This document shows, one piece after another, positions 1 through 5,295 of a DNA stretch of 6,601 nt; within the stretch, counting starts at the first letter, position 1, and each line of letters begins with the position of its first letter. The notes beneath the pieces are model-generated. The model made no database searches. It had not been told where the DNA came from and saw only the letters and a program-made list of their open reading frames with translations. The stretch is from Lysobacterales bacterium (GTDB lineage: Bacteria > Pseudomonadota > Gammaproteobacteria > Xanthomonadales > S139-57): positions 1 through 6,601 of the forward strand of contig JALWTZ010000200.1 in the NCBI GenBank assembly GCA_026993285.1, given 5' to 3'. The position numbers were made by a program, and so were the translations under genes.

Positions 1-843
1 GCCCCGTACAACCCGGCCCTGTTTCATTTCGCCCTGAGCCCTGAAGACGAGGCCGGGCAAATGGCCCGCCTGATGTGGCAACGTGGCATGCGCCGCAGCC
101 TGCTGCTGTTGCCGGAAGACGCCCGTGGCCAGCGGGTGGAACAGGCCTTTCGCGCCGTGTACGAGCCGCTGGGCGGGCTGGTCATCGCCGTGGGCCGCTA
201 CAACCCGGTCAAGGCCGATCATTCCGGCCTGCTCAAGCGCCTGTTGCAGGTGGATGCCAGCACCCAGCGCAAGCGGGCACTGGAGCGCCTCCTGCGGCAA
301 AAGCTGGAGTTCGACCCCCGCGCCCGTGACGATGTGGACGCCATCTTCCTGTTCGCCAACGCGGTACAGGCCCGGCAACTGCGCCCGCAGCTGAAGTTTC
401 ACCGGGGCGGCCACCTGCCGGTCTTTGCCACCTCCGCTGTCTATCAGGGCCAGTCCAACCCGGAGGAAGACCGCGATCTCAACGGCGTGATGTTCTGCGA
501 CATGCCCTGGCTGCATGGCCGGGGGGACGCGCAACCCACGCGCCAGGCGCTGATGCGCCAACTGCCGGAAGCCGGTGGCAGCCTGGGCCGCTTTCATGCC
601 CTGGGCCTGGATGTACTGCCACTGCTCTCCTACCTGCCCTGGATGCGCGAACACCCGGATTTCCGCCTGCCGGGCGCCACCGGTCTGCTGCAACTGGACG
701 GCCCGCGCATCCGCCGGGGGCTGACCTGTTTCCGTTTCCGCAAGGGCCGGCCGGAGTGGTTTGCCAGCGTGGCCCTGCCCGCGCAGGAAACACAGGACGA
801 GGCCCTGCTGCCGCTCAACAGCGCGGGAGTGCCCGCCCCATGA
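1..843 (+). CDS. lpoA: Penicillin-binding protein activator LpoA (LppC/YraM family), C-terminal part, 5'-truncated by window edge
   Basis: The reading frame is open from base 1 to the TGA at 841-843, giving 280 residues with no start inside the window. An ATG at 61 exists, but the 20 codons before it read as family sequence (for example FHFALSPEDEAGQ), so it is internal. LpoA is an outer-membrane lipoprotein that reaches through the periplasm to stimulate the peptidoglycan synthase PBP1A. The visible part matches the C-terminal domain, which has a periplasmic-binding-protein-like fold: a segment with DVDAIFLFANAVQARQL, then LPVFATSAVYQG, then the family-typical ending with RFHALGLDVLPLL and the GATGLLQLD stretch. 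In E. coli the aligned stretches include the 'YAMGVDAW' and 'NTGSLT' regions. The signal peptide, lipobox and N-terminal TPR-like domain would lie upstream of the window. Its stop overlaps the start of yraN (ATGA). Family assignment is firm; direct PBP1A activation is inferred from the family. Confidence 0.93.
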   Translation, partial: APYNPALFHFALSPEDEAGQMARLMWQRGMRRSLLLLPEDARGQRVEQAFRAVYEPLGGLVIAVGRYNPVKADHSGLLKRLLQVDASTQRKRALERLLRQKLEFDPRARDDVDAIFLFANAVQARQLRPQLKFHRGGHLPVFATSAVYQGQSNPEEDRDLNGVMFCDMPWLHGRGDAQPTRQALMRQLPEAGGSLGRFHALGLDVLPLLSYLPWMREHPDFRLPGATGLLQLDGPRIRRGLTCFRFRKGRPEWFASVALPAQETQDEALLPLNSAGVPAP

Positions 844-1196
844 GCCGCAGGCAGGGCCAGGCCTGGGAAGCCCGTGCCGAAGCCTGGCTGAAACAACAGG
901 GGCTGAAGCCGGTCTGCCGCAACTGGCAGTGCCGGGCGGGGGAAATCGACCTGATCATGCGCGACGGGGCCACGGTGGTATTCGTGGAAGTACGCTACCG
1001 CAAGCAGCGTACCTATGGCAGCGCGGCGGAATCCATCCACCCCGGCAAGCAGCGCAAGCTGGCCCTGGCCGCCAGCCACTGGCTGCAACAACACCCGGCG
1101 GAACAACTGCGCTTCGACGTGCTCACCCTGGATGGGCCGGAAACCCAACCCCGACTGGAGTGGATACAAAATGCCTTCGAAAACCCGCTGGCCTAA
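840..1196 (+). CDS. yraN: YraN family protein (UPF0102), predicted nuclease-like fold
   Basis: A 118-residue protein, close to the usual length of about 115-130 for UPF0102. The start at 840 overlaps the lpoA stop by four bases (ATGA) and has GGGAG at 825-829, ten bases upstream; an upstream in-frame start at 756 would add 28 low-complexity residues inside lpoA and is not used. The family has a restriction-endonuclease-like fold, and its signature is visible: an N-terminal helix with GQAWEARAEAWL, then GEIDLIMRDG with E35 and D37, then VFVEVRYR with E50, in the places expected for the acidic and E-x-K-like active-site positions. Here the position usually held by Lys in EVK is R52, a conservative change. 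YraN is very widely conserved and usually lies next to lpoA, as here, but its cellular role is not established. The 3' end overlaps the next gene by 26 bases. Confidence 0.93.
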   Translation: MSRRQGQAWEARAEAWLKQQGLKPVCRNWQCRAGEIDLIMRDGATVVFVEVRYRKQRTYGSAAESIHPGKQRKLALAASHWLQQHPAEQLRFDVLTLDGPETQPRLEWIQNAFENPLA

Positions 1197-1863
1197 GGTA
1201 GCGCGTAAAGCCCTGCTCCTGCTGGCCCTGCTGCCGCTATCCGGTTGCAGCGTACTGCTCACCTCGCTGGTGGTGGGCGGCGCGGTGGTCAGCGGCACGG
1301 TCACCGTGGCCGTGGGCACGGTGGCCATGGGCACCGCCGTGGTCTCCGCCCTGGACCGGCGCGATCTGCGCACCCAGGTGGATGACGAAAAACTCACCGT
1401 GGCGCTGATTACCGCCCTGCGCAACCACAAGGCCATCGGCAAGGGCCAGGGCAACCGGGTGCGTCCCCATGTGTTCAACGGCGTGGTGCTGCTCATCGGC
1501 GAAGTCACCTCCGAATCGGTGCGCCGCACCGCCGGGCGGGTGGCCCTGCATGTCAAGGGCGTGCGCAAGGTAGTCAATGAACTGAAGGTCGGCCCCATCG
1601 AAGGCCTGAGCGCGCGTGCCGCCGACGGGGTGCTGGCCGCCCGCGCCAAGGCGGCGCTGACCGGCATCAAGCTGAAAAACTTCAGCCCCCTGCGGGTAAA
1701 GGTGATTGCCTGGAACCACACCCTCTACCTGATGGGCCTGGCCACGGAAGAAGAACAGGCCGCGGTGGTGGAAAAACTGCGCTACCTGCGCGGCGTGAAG
1801 CGCATCGTCAAGGTCTTTGAAACCATCGACCAGGCACCGGAACTGGAAACCGGTCATGACTGA
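1171..1863 (+). CDS. dolP: Two-BON-domain outer-membrane lipoprotein, DolP/YraP type
   Basis: A 230-residue secreted lipoprotein. The start at 1171 is chosen because it gives a clean lipoprotein signal: basic N-terminus, the hydrophobic run LLLLALLPLSG, and lipobox LSGC with Cys26 as the lipidated residue. Ser follows Cys26, so outer-membrane sorting by Lol is expected. GGAG at 1157-1160 precedes this ATG by ten bases. After a Gly/Val-rich hydrophobic stretch (about residues 28-60) come two BON domains at roughly 71-140 and 151-218. The first opens with RTQVDDEKL, as in E. coli DolP (TQVDDGTLE), and the second contains LYLMGLATEEE and GVKRIVKVF, close to the E. coli FLMGLVTERE and GVKRVTTAF. 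DolP binds anionic phospholipid through BON2, localises to division sites and supports envelope integrity. At 230 residues it is longer than E. coli DolP (191), mainly in the N-terminal linker. It overlaps yraN by 26 nt and the next gene by 8 nt. The yraN-diaA-dolP order of enterics is altered because diaA is absent. Confidence 0.88.
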   Translation: MPSKTRWPKVARKALLLLALLPLSGCSVLLTSLVVGGAVVSGTVTVAVGTVAMGTAVVSALDRRDLRTQVDDEKLTVALITALRNHKAIGKGQGNRVRPHVFNGVVLLIGEVTSESVRRTAGRVALHVKGVRKVVNELKVGPIEGLSARAADGVLAARAKAALTGIKLKNFSPLRVKVIAWNHTLYLMGLATEEEQAAVVEKLRYLRGVKRIVKVFETIDQAPELETGHD

Positions 1864-3271
1864 AGCCACCCTGCCCGCCGGTTTTCTCCAGGCCGCCCGC
1901 GCGCTGCTGGGCGAACGGCTGCTCACCGATGCCGCCGCCTGCCTGGCCTATGGCGTGGACAACAGCCGCCGGCAGCACCCCGCCGGTGCGGTGGCCCTGG
2001 TGCAAGACCACCAACAGGTCTGCCAGCTCATGGCCCTCTGCCACCAGCACCGCGTGCCAATCATCGCCCGTGGCCGGGGCACGGGCACCACCGGCGCGGT
2101 CACCCCCATCCACGGGGAACTGGTGATTTCCTTCGAGCGCATGAACCGCATCCTGGAAATCGACCCCGCCAACCGGCTGGCGGTGGTGGAGCCGGGCGTC
2201 ACCAACCAGCAGTTGCAGGATGCCCTGGCCGAACACGGCTTTTTCTGGCCCCCCGACCCCACCAGCGCCGCCGTCTGCACCGTGGGCGGCAACCTGGCCT
2301 ACAACTCCGCCGGGCCCAGGGCGGTGAAATACGGCACCCCCCGGGAAAACACCCTGGGCCTGAAGGCCGTCACCGCCAGCGGCCAGACCCTGATCACCGG
2401 CGCGCGCACCACCAAGGCGGTGGTGGGCTATGACCTGACCCGTCTGTTAATCGGCTCGGAAGGCACCCTGGCCCTGATCACCGAAGCCACCCTCAAACTC
2501 ACCCCCAAACCGCCGGCCAGCCGCGCCCTGCGGGCCGGTTTCCGCAACATGCAGGCCGCGGCTGCGGCGGTATCGGCCATCATGGCCCAGCCAGTCATCC
2601 CCGCGGCGCTGGAGTTCATCGACCCCGCGGCGCTGAAACTGGCACGCAACTGGCAACCGCTGGATCTGCCCGAAGCGGTCCAAGCCCTGCTGCTGATGGA
2701 AATCGACGGCCAGCCCGAACAACTGGATGCCATGGAAGCGGCCATCGAGCAGGCCAGCCGCCACCCCGAGCGCTGCGACTTTGCCGCCGCCCGTTCCACC
2801 GAAGAACGCCAGGCGCTGTGGGCGGCCAGAAAGGCGCTTTCGCCCTCCCTGCGGCACGTGGCACCGAAAAAACTCAATGAAGATGTGGTGGTGCCCGTCT
2901 CACGCATGGCCGAACTGATCGAGCACCTGGGCAGGCTCTCCGAACAACACGGCATTGCCATCGTCAACTTCGGCCATGCCGGCAACGGCAACATCCATGT
3001 CAACCTGCTCTACGACCCGGACGACCCGCAACAGGCCCAACGGGCCGACGCCTGCCTGCAGGCCGTCTTCCAGACCGTGCTGGAGCTGGGTGGCACCCTC
3101 AGCGGCGAACACGGCATCGGCCTGGTCAAGCGCGCGCACGCCGGGCTGGAAATCCACGGGGCTGCACTGGAAGTGATGCACGCCATCAAGCAGGCCCTGG
3201 ACCCCTTGAACCTGCTCAACCCCGGCAAGATGCTGCCGGAATGTGGTCACAACACACATCCTGCTGCATAG
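1856..3271 (+). CDS. FAD-linked oxidase, GlcD / D-lactate dehydrogenase family
   Basis: A 471-residue flavoprotein of the vanillyl-alcohol-oxidase/PCMH superfamily, near the length of GlcD (499). The start at 1856 overlaps the dolP stop region by eight bases; an alternative TTG at 1817 would add 13 residues with no family support. The FAD-binding domain spans about residues 40-220: PIIARGRGTGTTG (68-80) and VVEPGVTNQQLQ (110-121) precede the adenine/pyrophosphate-contacting segment PTSAAVCTVGGNLAYNSAG (135-153), then GYDLTRLLIGSEGTL. The C-terminal oxidase domain (about 220-460) has NEDVVVP (341-347), GHAGNGNIHV with H374 and H381, and GEHGIG with E418 and H419; in relatives these bind the metal that orients the 2-hydroxyacid. 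The expected reaction is oxidation of a D-2-hydroxyacid (D-lactate, glycolate or D-2-hydroxyglutarate) with electrons passed to a quinone or electron-transfer protein. No GlcE or GlcF gene follows, which argues against a full glycolate oxidase locus. Substrate cannot be read from sequence. Confidence 0.88.
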   Translation: MTEATLPAGFLQAARALLGERLLTDAAACLAYGVDNSRRQHPAGAVALVQDHQQVCQLMALCHQHRVPIIARGRGTGTTGAVTPIHGELVISFERMNRILEIDPANRLAVVEPGVTNQQLQDALAEHGFFWPPDPTSAAVCTVGGNLAYNSAGPRAVKYGTPRENTLGLKAVTASGQTLITGARTTKAVVGYDLTRLLIGSEGTLALITEATLKLTPKPPASRALRAGFRNMQAAAAAVSAIMAQPVIPAALEFIDPAALKLARNWQPLDLPEAVQALLLMEIDGQPEQLDAMEAAIEQASRHPERCDFAAARSTEERQALWAARKALSPSLRHVAPKKLNEDVVVPVSRMAELIEHLGRLSEQHGIAIVNFGHAGNGNIHVNLLYDPDDPQQAQRADACLQAVFQTVLELGGTLSGEHGIGLVKRAHAGLEIHGAALEVMHAIKQALDPLNLLNPGKMLPECGHNTHPAA

Positions 3272-3357
3272 ACACGAAAACACAATGCGGATTCGCCTAT
3301 TGGACCCTACAGCTCAATCATGAATCAAACCACCGATTTTCCAGATCTACCCGCACT
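3272..3357. other. Non-coding spacer after the FAD-oxidase gene
   Basis: This stretch follows the oxidase stop codon and reaches to the first palindromic element. It is more AT-rich than the surrounding genes. I see no convincing Rho-independent terminator for the upstream operon: there is no GC-rich stem followed by a T-run. Two tiny reading frames start at 3284 (12 codons) and 3320 (34 codons, running into the repeat), but neither has a Shine-Dalgarno sequence. The operon may end by Rho, or at the stem-loops of the repeats downstream. Confidence 0.5.
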
Positions 3358-3563
3358 GGTTTTGAACGAGCGGTTTTTCGTAGATCAAGGCACATGGGCT
3401 CAGACCCGACCGTGCGTCCAGTGAGCTACGCAGGGGGGATGAACGGCCGGCAGGGAGGCCGGACCGGGCGTAGCACCAGGGATGGAATACCACTGCCGTT
3501 TGACAGCGTGTGACCGACGAACGAACCGGCTTCAACGCAGCATGGCGGAAAACAAGCCGCTCA
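3358..3563. repeat. Palindromic intergenic element A, with a variant core
   Basis: A 206-bp element whose outer arms match element B downstream. The left arm at 3358-3380 matches 3585-3607 at 22 of 23 positions. The right arm at 3510-3563 is identical over 54 bases to 3657-3710 (offset 147). Between the arms, element A has 129 bases where element B has only 49. The first part (3381 to about 3405) still resembles the inner left arm of B; the rest is a different, GC-rich hairpin module. The left terminal repeat reads GTTTTGAACG, one change from B's GTTTTGAGCG, and the right terminus has lost the matching AAAAC end (CGCTCATCTC instead of CGCTCAAAAC). A therefore looks like an older or composite copy. 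It carries no gene. Confidence 0.85.
3419..3495. repeat. Nested stem-loop module inside element A
   Basis: Three nested inverted repeats lie in the unshared core of element A. The outer pair is CAGTG (3419-3423) with CACTG (3491-3495). The middle pair is GCTACGC (3425-3431) with GCGTAGC (3468-3474), a perfect 7-bp stem. The inner pair is CCGGC (3447-3451) with GCCGG (3458-3462) around a six-base loop, or alternatively CGGCC (3444-3448) with GGCCG (3457-3461). The nesting suggests either a structured RNA or DNA cruciform, or a second repeat type inserted into element A. I do not recognise a named RNA family. The pairing is read directly from the sequence, but no folding energy was computed. 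Confidence 0.6.
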
Positions 3564-3585
3564 TCTCACCCAGCTACTGGCACAG

Positions 3586-3714
3586 GTTTTGAGCGAGCGG
3601 TTTTTCGCCAGACAAGGCGAAGCCGGTGAGAGAGGAGGGAGCGTACATCAAAGTACGTGACCGACGAACGAACCGGCTTCAACGCAGCATGGCGGAAAAC
3701 AAGCCGCTCAAAAC
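3586..3714. repeat. Palindromic intergenic element B, MITE- or REP-like, with terminal inverted repeats
   Basis: A 129-bp element bounded by perfect 10-nt inverted repeats, GTTTTGAGCG at 3586-3595 and CGCTCAAAAC at 3705-3714. Further pairing continues inward: GAAGCCGGT (3619-3627) with ACCGGCTTC (3672-3680), and at the centre CGTAC (3642-3646) with GTACG (3653-3657) around the loop ATCAAA. Most of the element could fold into one long imperfect hairpin on either strand. It encodes no protein and no transposase is nearby, so it is either a non-autonomous miniature transposon-like element or a REP-type structural repeat. It sits between two convergent genes, a usual site for such repeats, where it could help transcription end. 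Its right end overlaps the last codon and stop of the minus-strand CopD-like gene. Confidence 0.85.
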
Positions 3715-4163
3715 AGATAACGCCCCCCGGTAGCCAACCCAACCACCAGCAATCCCAACAGGGTATTGAACCCCACCGCCTGCCGGATGCGCGCCAGGGC
3801 CGTGCCACCATCGGGCCAGCGCTGCTCGGCCACCGCGCGGGCCAGGGCCTTCCACGGGGAAAAGAACACATAGAAAAAAATGCCCATCATCAAAAGCCCC
3901 AGGCCGTTCATCAGGTGGATATGCAGCCGCACGGCGCCAAAGCCGCCGAACTTGAATACCATCCAGTAACCACTGGCCAGAATGGCTGGCACGGCCAGCC
4001 AGACCAGCGGGAAAAAGCGGCGGAACACCCCCGCCCACAGGGTCAGCCTTTGCGGCGGCTCCAGTACCGAAGCGGCAACCGGGCGCAGGCAGACATAGGC
4101 GAAGAACATGCCACCGACCCAGATCAATACGGAAAGCACGTGTATGGACAAGGCAATAGCCAT
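3708..4163 (-). CDS. Small CopD-like four-helix integral membrane protein
   Basis: A 151-residue, highly hydrophobic protein. The start at 4163 is set by a good Shine-Dalgarno GGGAGAG (minus strand, bases 4169-4175) five bases upstream, and by the first helix beginning right after it; extending further upstream would run into tdh. Four membrane helices are visible at about residues 3-26, 48-70, 81-101 and 128-147. Landmarks are H8 and VLIWVGGMFFA in helix 1, FPLVWLAVPAILASGYWM in helix 2, HIHLMNGLGLLMMG with H81 and H83 in helix 3, and GFNTLLGLLVVGLATGGRY in helix 4. The His in helix 1 followed by IWVGGMFF, and the His pair at helix 3, resemble the CopD membrane domain (copper resistance D) and related di-haem-like membrane proteins. 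Copper transport or haem binding is only a family-based guess, since no CopC or other copper gene is nearby. Its last codon and TGA lie inside the terminal repeat of element B. Confidence 0.75.
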   Translation of the reverse strand: MAIALSIHVLSVLIWVGGMFFAYVCLRPVAASVLEPPQRLTLWAGVFRRFFPLVWLAVPAILASGYWMVFKFGGFGAVRLHIHLMNGLGLLMMGIFFYVFFSPWKALARAVAEQRWPDGGTALARIRQAVGFNTLLGLLVVGLATGGRYLF

Positions 4164-4168
4164 GATTT

Positions 4169-4175
4169 CTCTCCC
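4169..4175 (-). promoter_or_regulatory. Shine-Dalgarno site of the CopD-like gene
   Basis: On the minus strand this reads GGGAGAG, five bases before the ATG at 4163. It decides the start among several in-frame ATGs upstream that would extend the protein into sequence antisense to tdh. Confidence 0.7.
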
Positions 4176-4215
4176 GTTGATTGGTGTTGATGCGGAATCA
4201 TACTGCATCCGCTGC

Positions 4216-4224
4216 TGATATACT
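4216..4224 (+). promoter_or_regulatory. Candidate extended -10 promoter for tdh-kbl
   Basis: The sequence TGATATACT has the extended -10 form TG-N-TATACT, with five of six bases matching TATAAT. No good -35 hexamer sits 16-18 bases upstream, as is common for extended -10 promoters. A start about seven bases downstream would give a short leader of roughly 25 bases before the tdh ATG. On the opposite strand, TATGAT (plus-strand bases 4197-4202) is a possible -10 for the divergent CopD-like gene, but without a convincing -35. GATGC (4189-4193) and GCATC (4205-4209) form a short inverted repeat that could be an operator; the support for that is weak. Confidence 0.4.
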
Positions 4225-4242
4225 TGCCTGCGTTTGCACAGC

Positions 4243-4246
4243 AAGG
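4243..4246 (+). promoter_or_regulatory. Shine-Dalgarno site of tdh
   Basis: AAGG lies eight bases before the ATG at 4255. A second in-frame ATG at 4267 aligns better with the N-terminus of E. coli Tdh (MKALSK...) but has no purine-rich site at the right distance, so 4255 is preferred. Confidence 0.5.
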
Positions 4247-4254
4247 CTTGATTC

Positions 4255-5295
4255 ATGACCCAGACCATGCGCGCCCTGGTCAAGGCCCGGCCGGAAAAGG
4301 GCATCTGGATGGAAGAAGTGCCCATCCCCCGCCCCGGCCCCAACGAGGTCCTGATCCGGGTGGACAAGACCGCCATCTGCGGCACCGACCTGCACATCTA
4401 CAACTGGGACGAATGGTCGCAACGCACCATTCGCCCACCACTGGTCATCGGCCACGAGTTTGTCGGCCATATCACCGAGCTGGGGCCGGGGGTGACCGGC
4501 TACGCGGAAGGCGACCGGGTATCGGCCGAGGGGCATATCGTCTGTGGCCATTGCCGCAACTGCCGCGCGGGCCGGCCTCACCTGTGCCCCAACACGGTGG
4601 GCATTGGCGTCAACCGGGACGGGGCCTTTGCCGAGTATGTGGTGGTGCCCGCCGCCAATCTCTGGCCCATGCCGGCAGGCGTGCCCTCCGAGCTGGCGGC
4701 CTTTTTCGACCCCTTTGGCAATGCCGCCCATTGCGCCCTGTCCTTCGACCTGGTGGGGGAGGATGTACTCATTACCGGCGCCGGTCCCATCGGCATCATC
4801 GCCGCCGGCATCTGCCGCCATGTGGGCGCCCGGCATGTGGTGGTGACCGACATCAACGACTACCGCCTGCAACTGGCCCGCGACATGGGCGCCAGCCATA
4901 CGATCAACGTGGCCAAGGCTTCTATCGACGATCTGGTTCAGGAGCTGGCCATCGACGGCTTTGACATCGGCCTGGAAATGAGCGGCCATCCCGGTGCCTT
5001 CAATGACATGCTGCGCCACATGTACCATGGCGGCAAGATCGCGCTTTTGGGCATACTGCCCAACGGCACCGGCGTGGACTGGGACCAGATCATTTTCAAG
5101 GGCCTGGAACTGCGCGGCATCTATGGCCGGTTGATGTACGAGACCTGGTACAAGATGACCCAGATGGTGCTGACCGGCTTCCCGCTGGAGAAGGCACTGA
5201 CCCACCAGCTTCCCATCGACGACTTTCAGACCGGCTTCGACCTCATGGCCAGCGGCCAGTGCGGCAAGGTGGTCTGCGACTGGAGTGCAACATGA
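4255..5295 (+). CDS. tdh: L-threonine 3-dehydrogenase
   Basis: A 346-residue zinc-dependent medium-chain dehydrogenase (E. coli Tdh is 341). It oxidises L-threonine with NAD+ to 2-amino-3-ketobutyrate in the cytoplasm, the first step of threonine conversion to glycine and acetyl-CoA. The N-terminal GroES-like catalytic domain shows KTAICGTDLHIYNWDEWSQ with C42, T44 and H47, then GHEFVG with H67 and E68 of the catalytic zinc site. The structural zinc cysteines are C97, C100, C103 and C111. FDPFGNA (151-157) is diagnostic of Tdh over other alcohol dehydrogenases. The Rossmann domain has GAGPIG (175-180) and the NAD-selecting acidic residue D199 in VVTDIND. The GLEMSGHPGAF and KGIYGR-like (RGIYGR, 287-292) segments also match the family. 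All key residues are intact. The start at 4255 has a Shine-Dalgarno site; 4267 is the alternative. The stop overlaps the kbl start by ATGA, and the two form an operon. Confidence 0.97.
   Translation: MTQTMRALVKARPEKGIWMEEVPIPRPGPNEVLIRVDKTAICGTDLHIYNWDEWSQRTIRPPLVIGHEFVGHITELGPGVTGYAEGDRVSAEGHIVCGHCRNCRAGRPHLCPNTVGIGVNRDGAFAEYVVVPAANLWPMPAGVPSELAAFFDPFGNAAHCALSFDLVGEDVLITGAGPIGIIAAGICRHVGARHVVVTDINDYRLQLARDMGASHTINVAKASIDDLVQELAIDGFDIGLEMSGHPGAFNDMLRHMYHGGKIALLGILPNGTGVDWDQIIFKGLELRGIYGRLMYETWYKMTQMVLTGFPLEKALTHQLPIDDFQTGFDLMASGQCGKVVCDWSAT

Noticed and set aside
630..1721. Long minus-strand frame of 363 codons opposite lpoA, yraN and dolP
   Set aside because: It crosses three well-supported plus-strand genes, is rich in Arg, Ser, Thr and Ala as expected for an antisense shadow in high-GC DNA, and shows no recognisable motif.
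1817..1855. Earlier TTG start for the FAD-linked oxidase
   Set aside because: It would add 13 residues translated from dolP sequence with no likeness to the family's N-terminus; the ATG at 1856 is the better choice.
3320..3424. Possible small protein of 34 residues upstream of and running into element A
   Set aside because: There is no Shine-Dalgarno site and more than half of it is repeat sequence, so there is no sign of selection as a protein.
3358..3714. CRISPR array
   Set aside because: Only two repeat units, 54 bases long, with unrelated lengths between parts and long internal palindromes; there are no regular spacers and no cas genes.
3358..3714. Phage or integrase attachment site
   Set aside because: The direct repeats would bracket only about 90 bases of non-coding DNA, there is no tRNA gene or integrase, and the internal palindromy fits a REP- or MITE-like element better.
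3657..4190. Plus-strand frame of 177 codons starting in element B and running opposite the CopD-like gene
   Set aside because: The protein is rich in Gln, Pro and His with no pattern, while the minus strand gives four clean membrane helices and a good ribosome binding site.
4198..5205. Minus-strand frame of 335 codons opposite tdh
   Set aside because: It is an antisense shadow of tdh, and it would also overlap the divergent promoter region.
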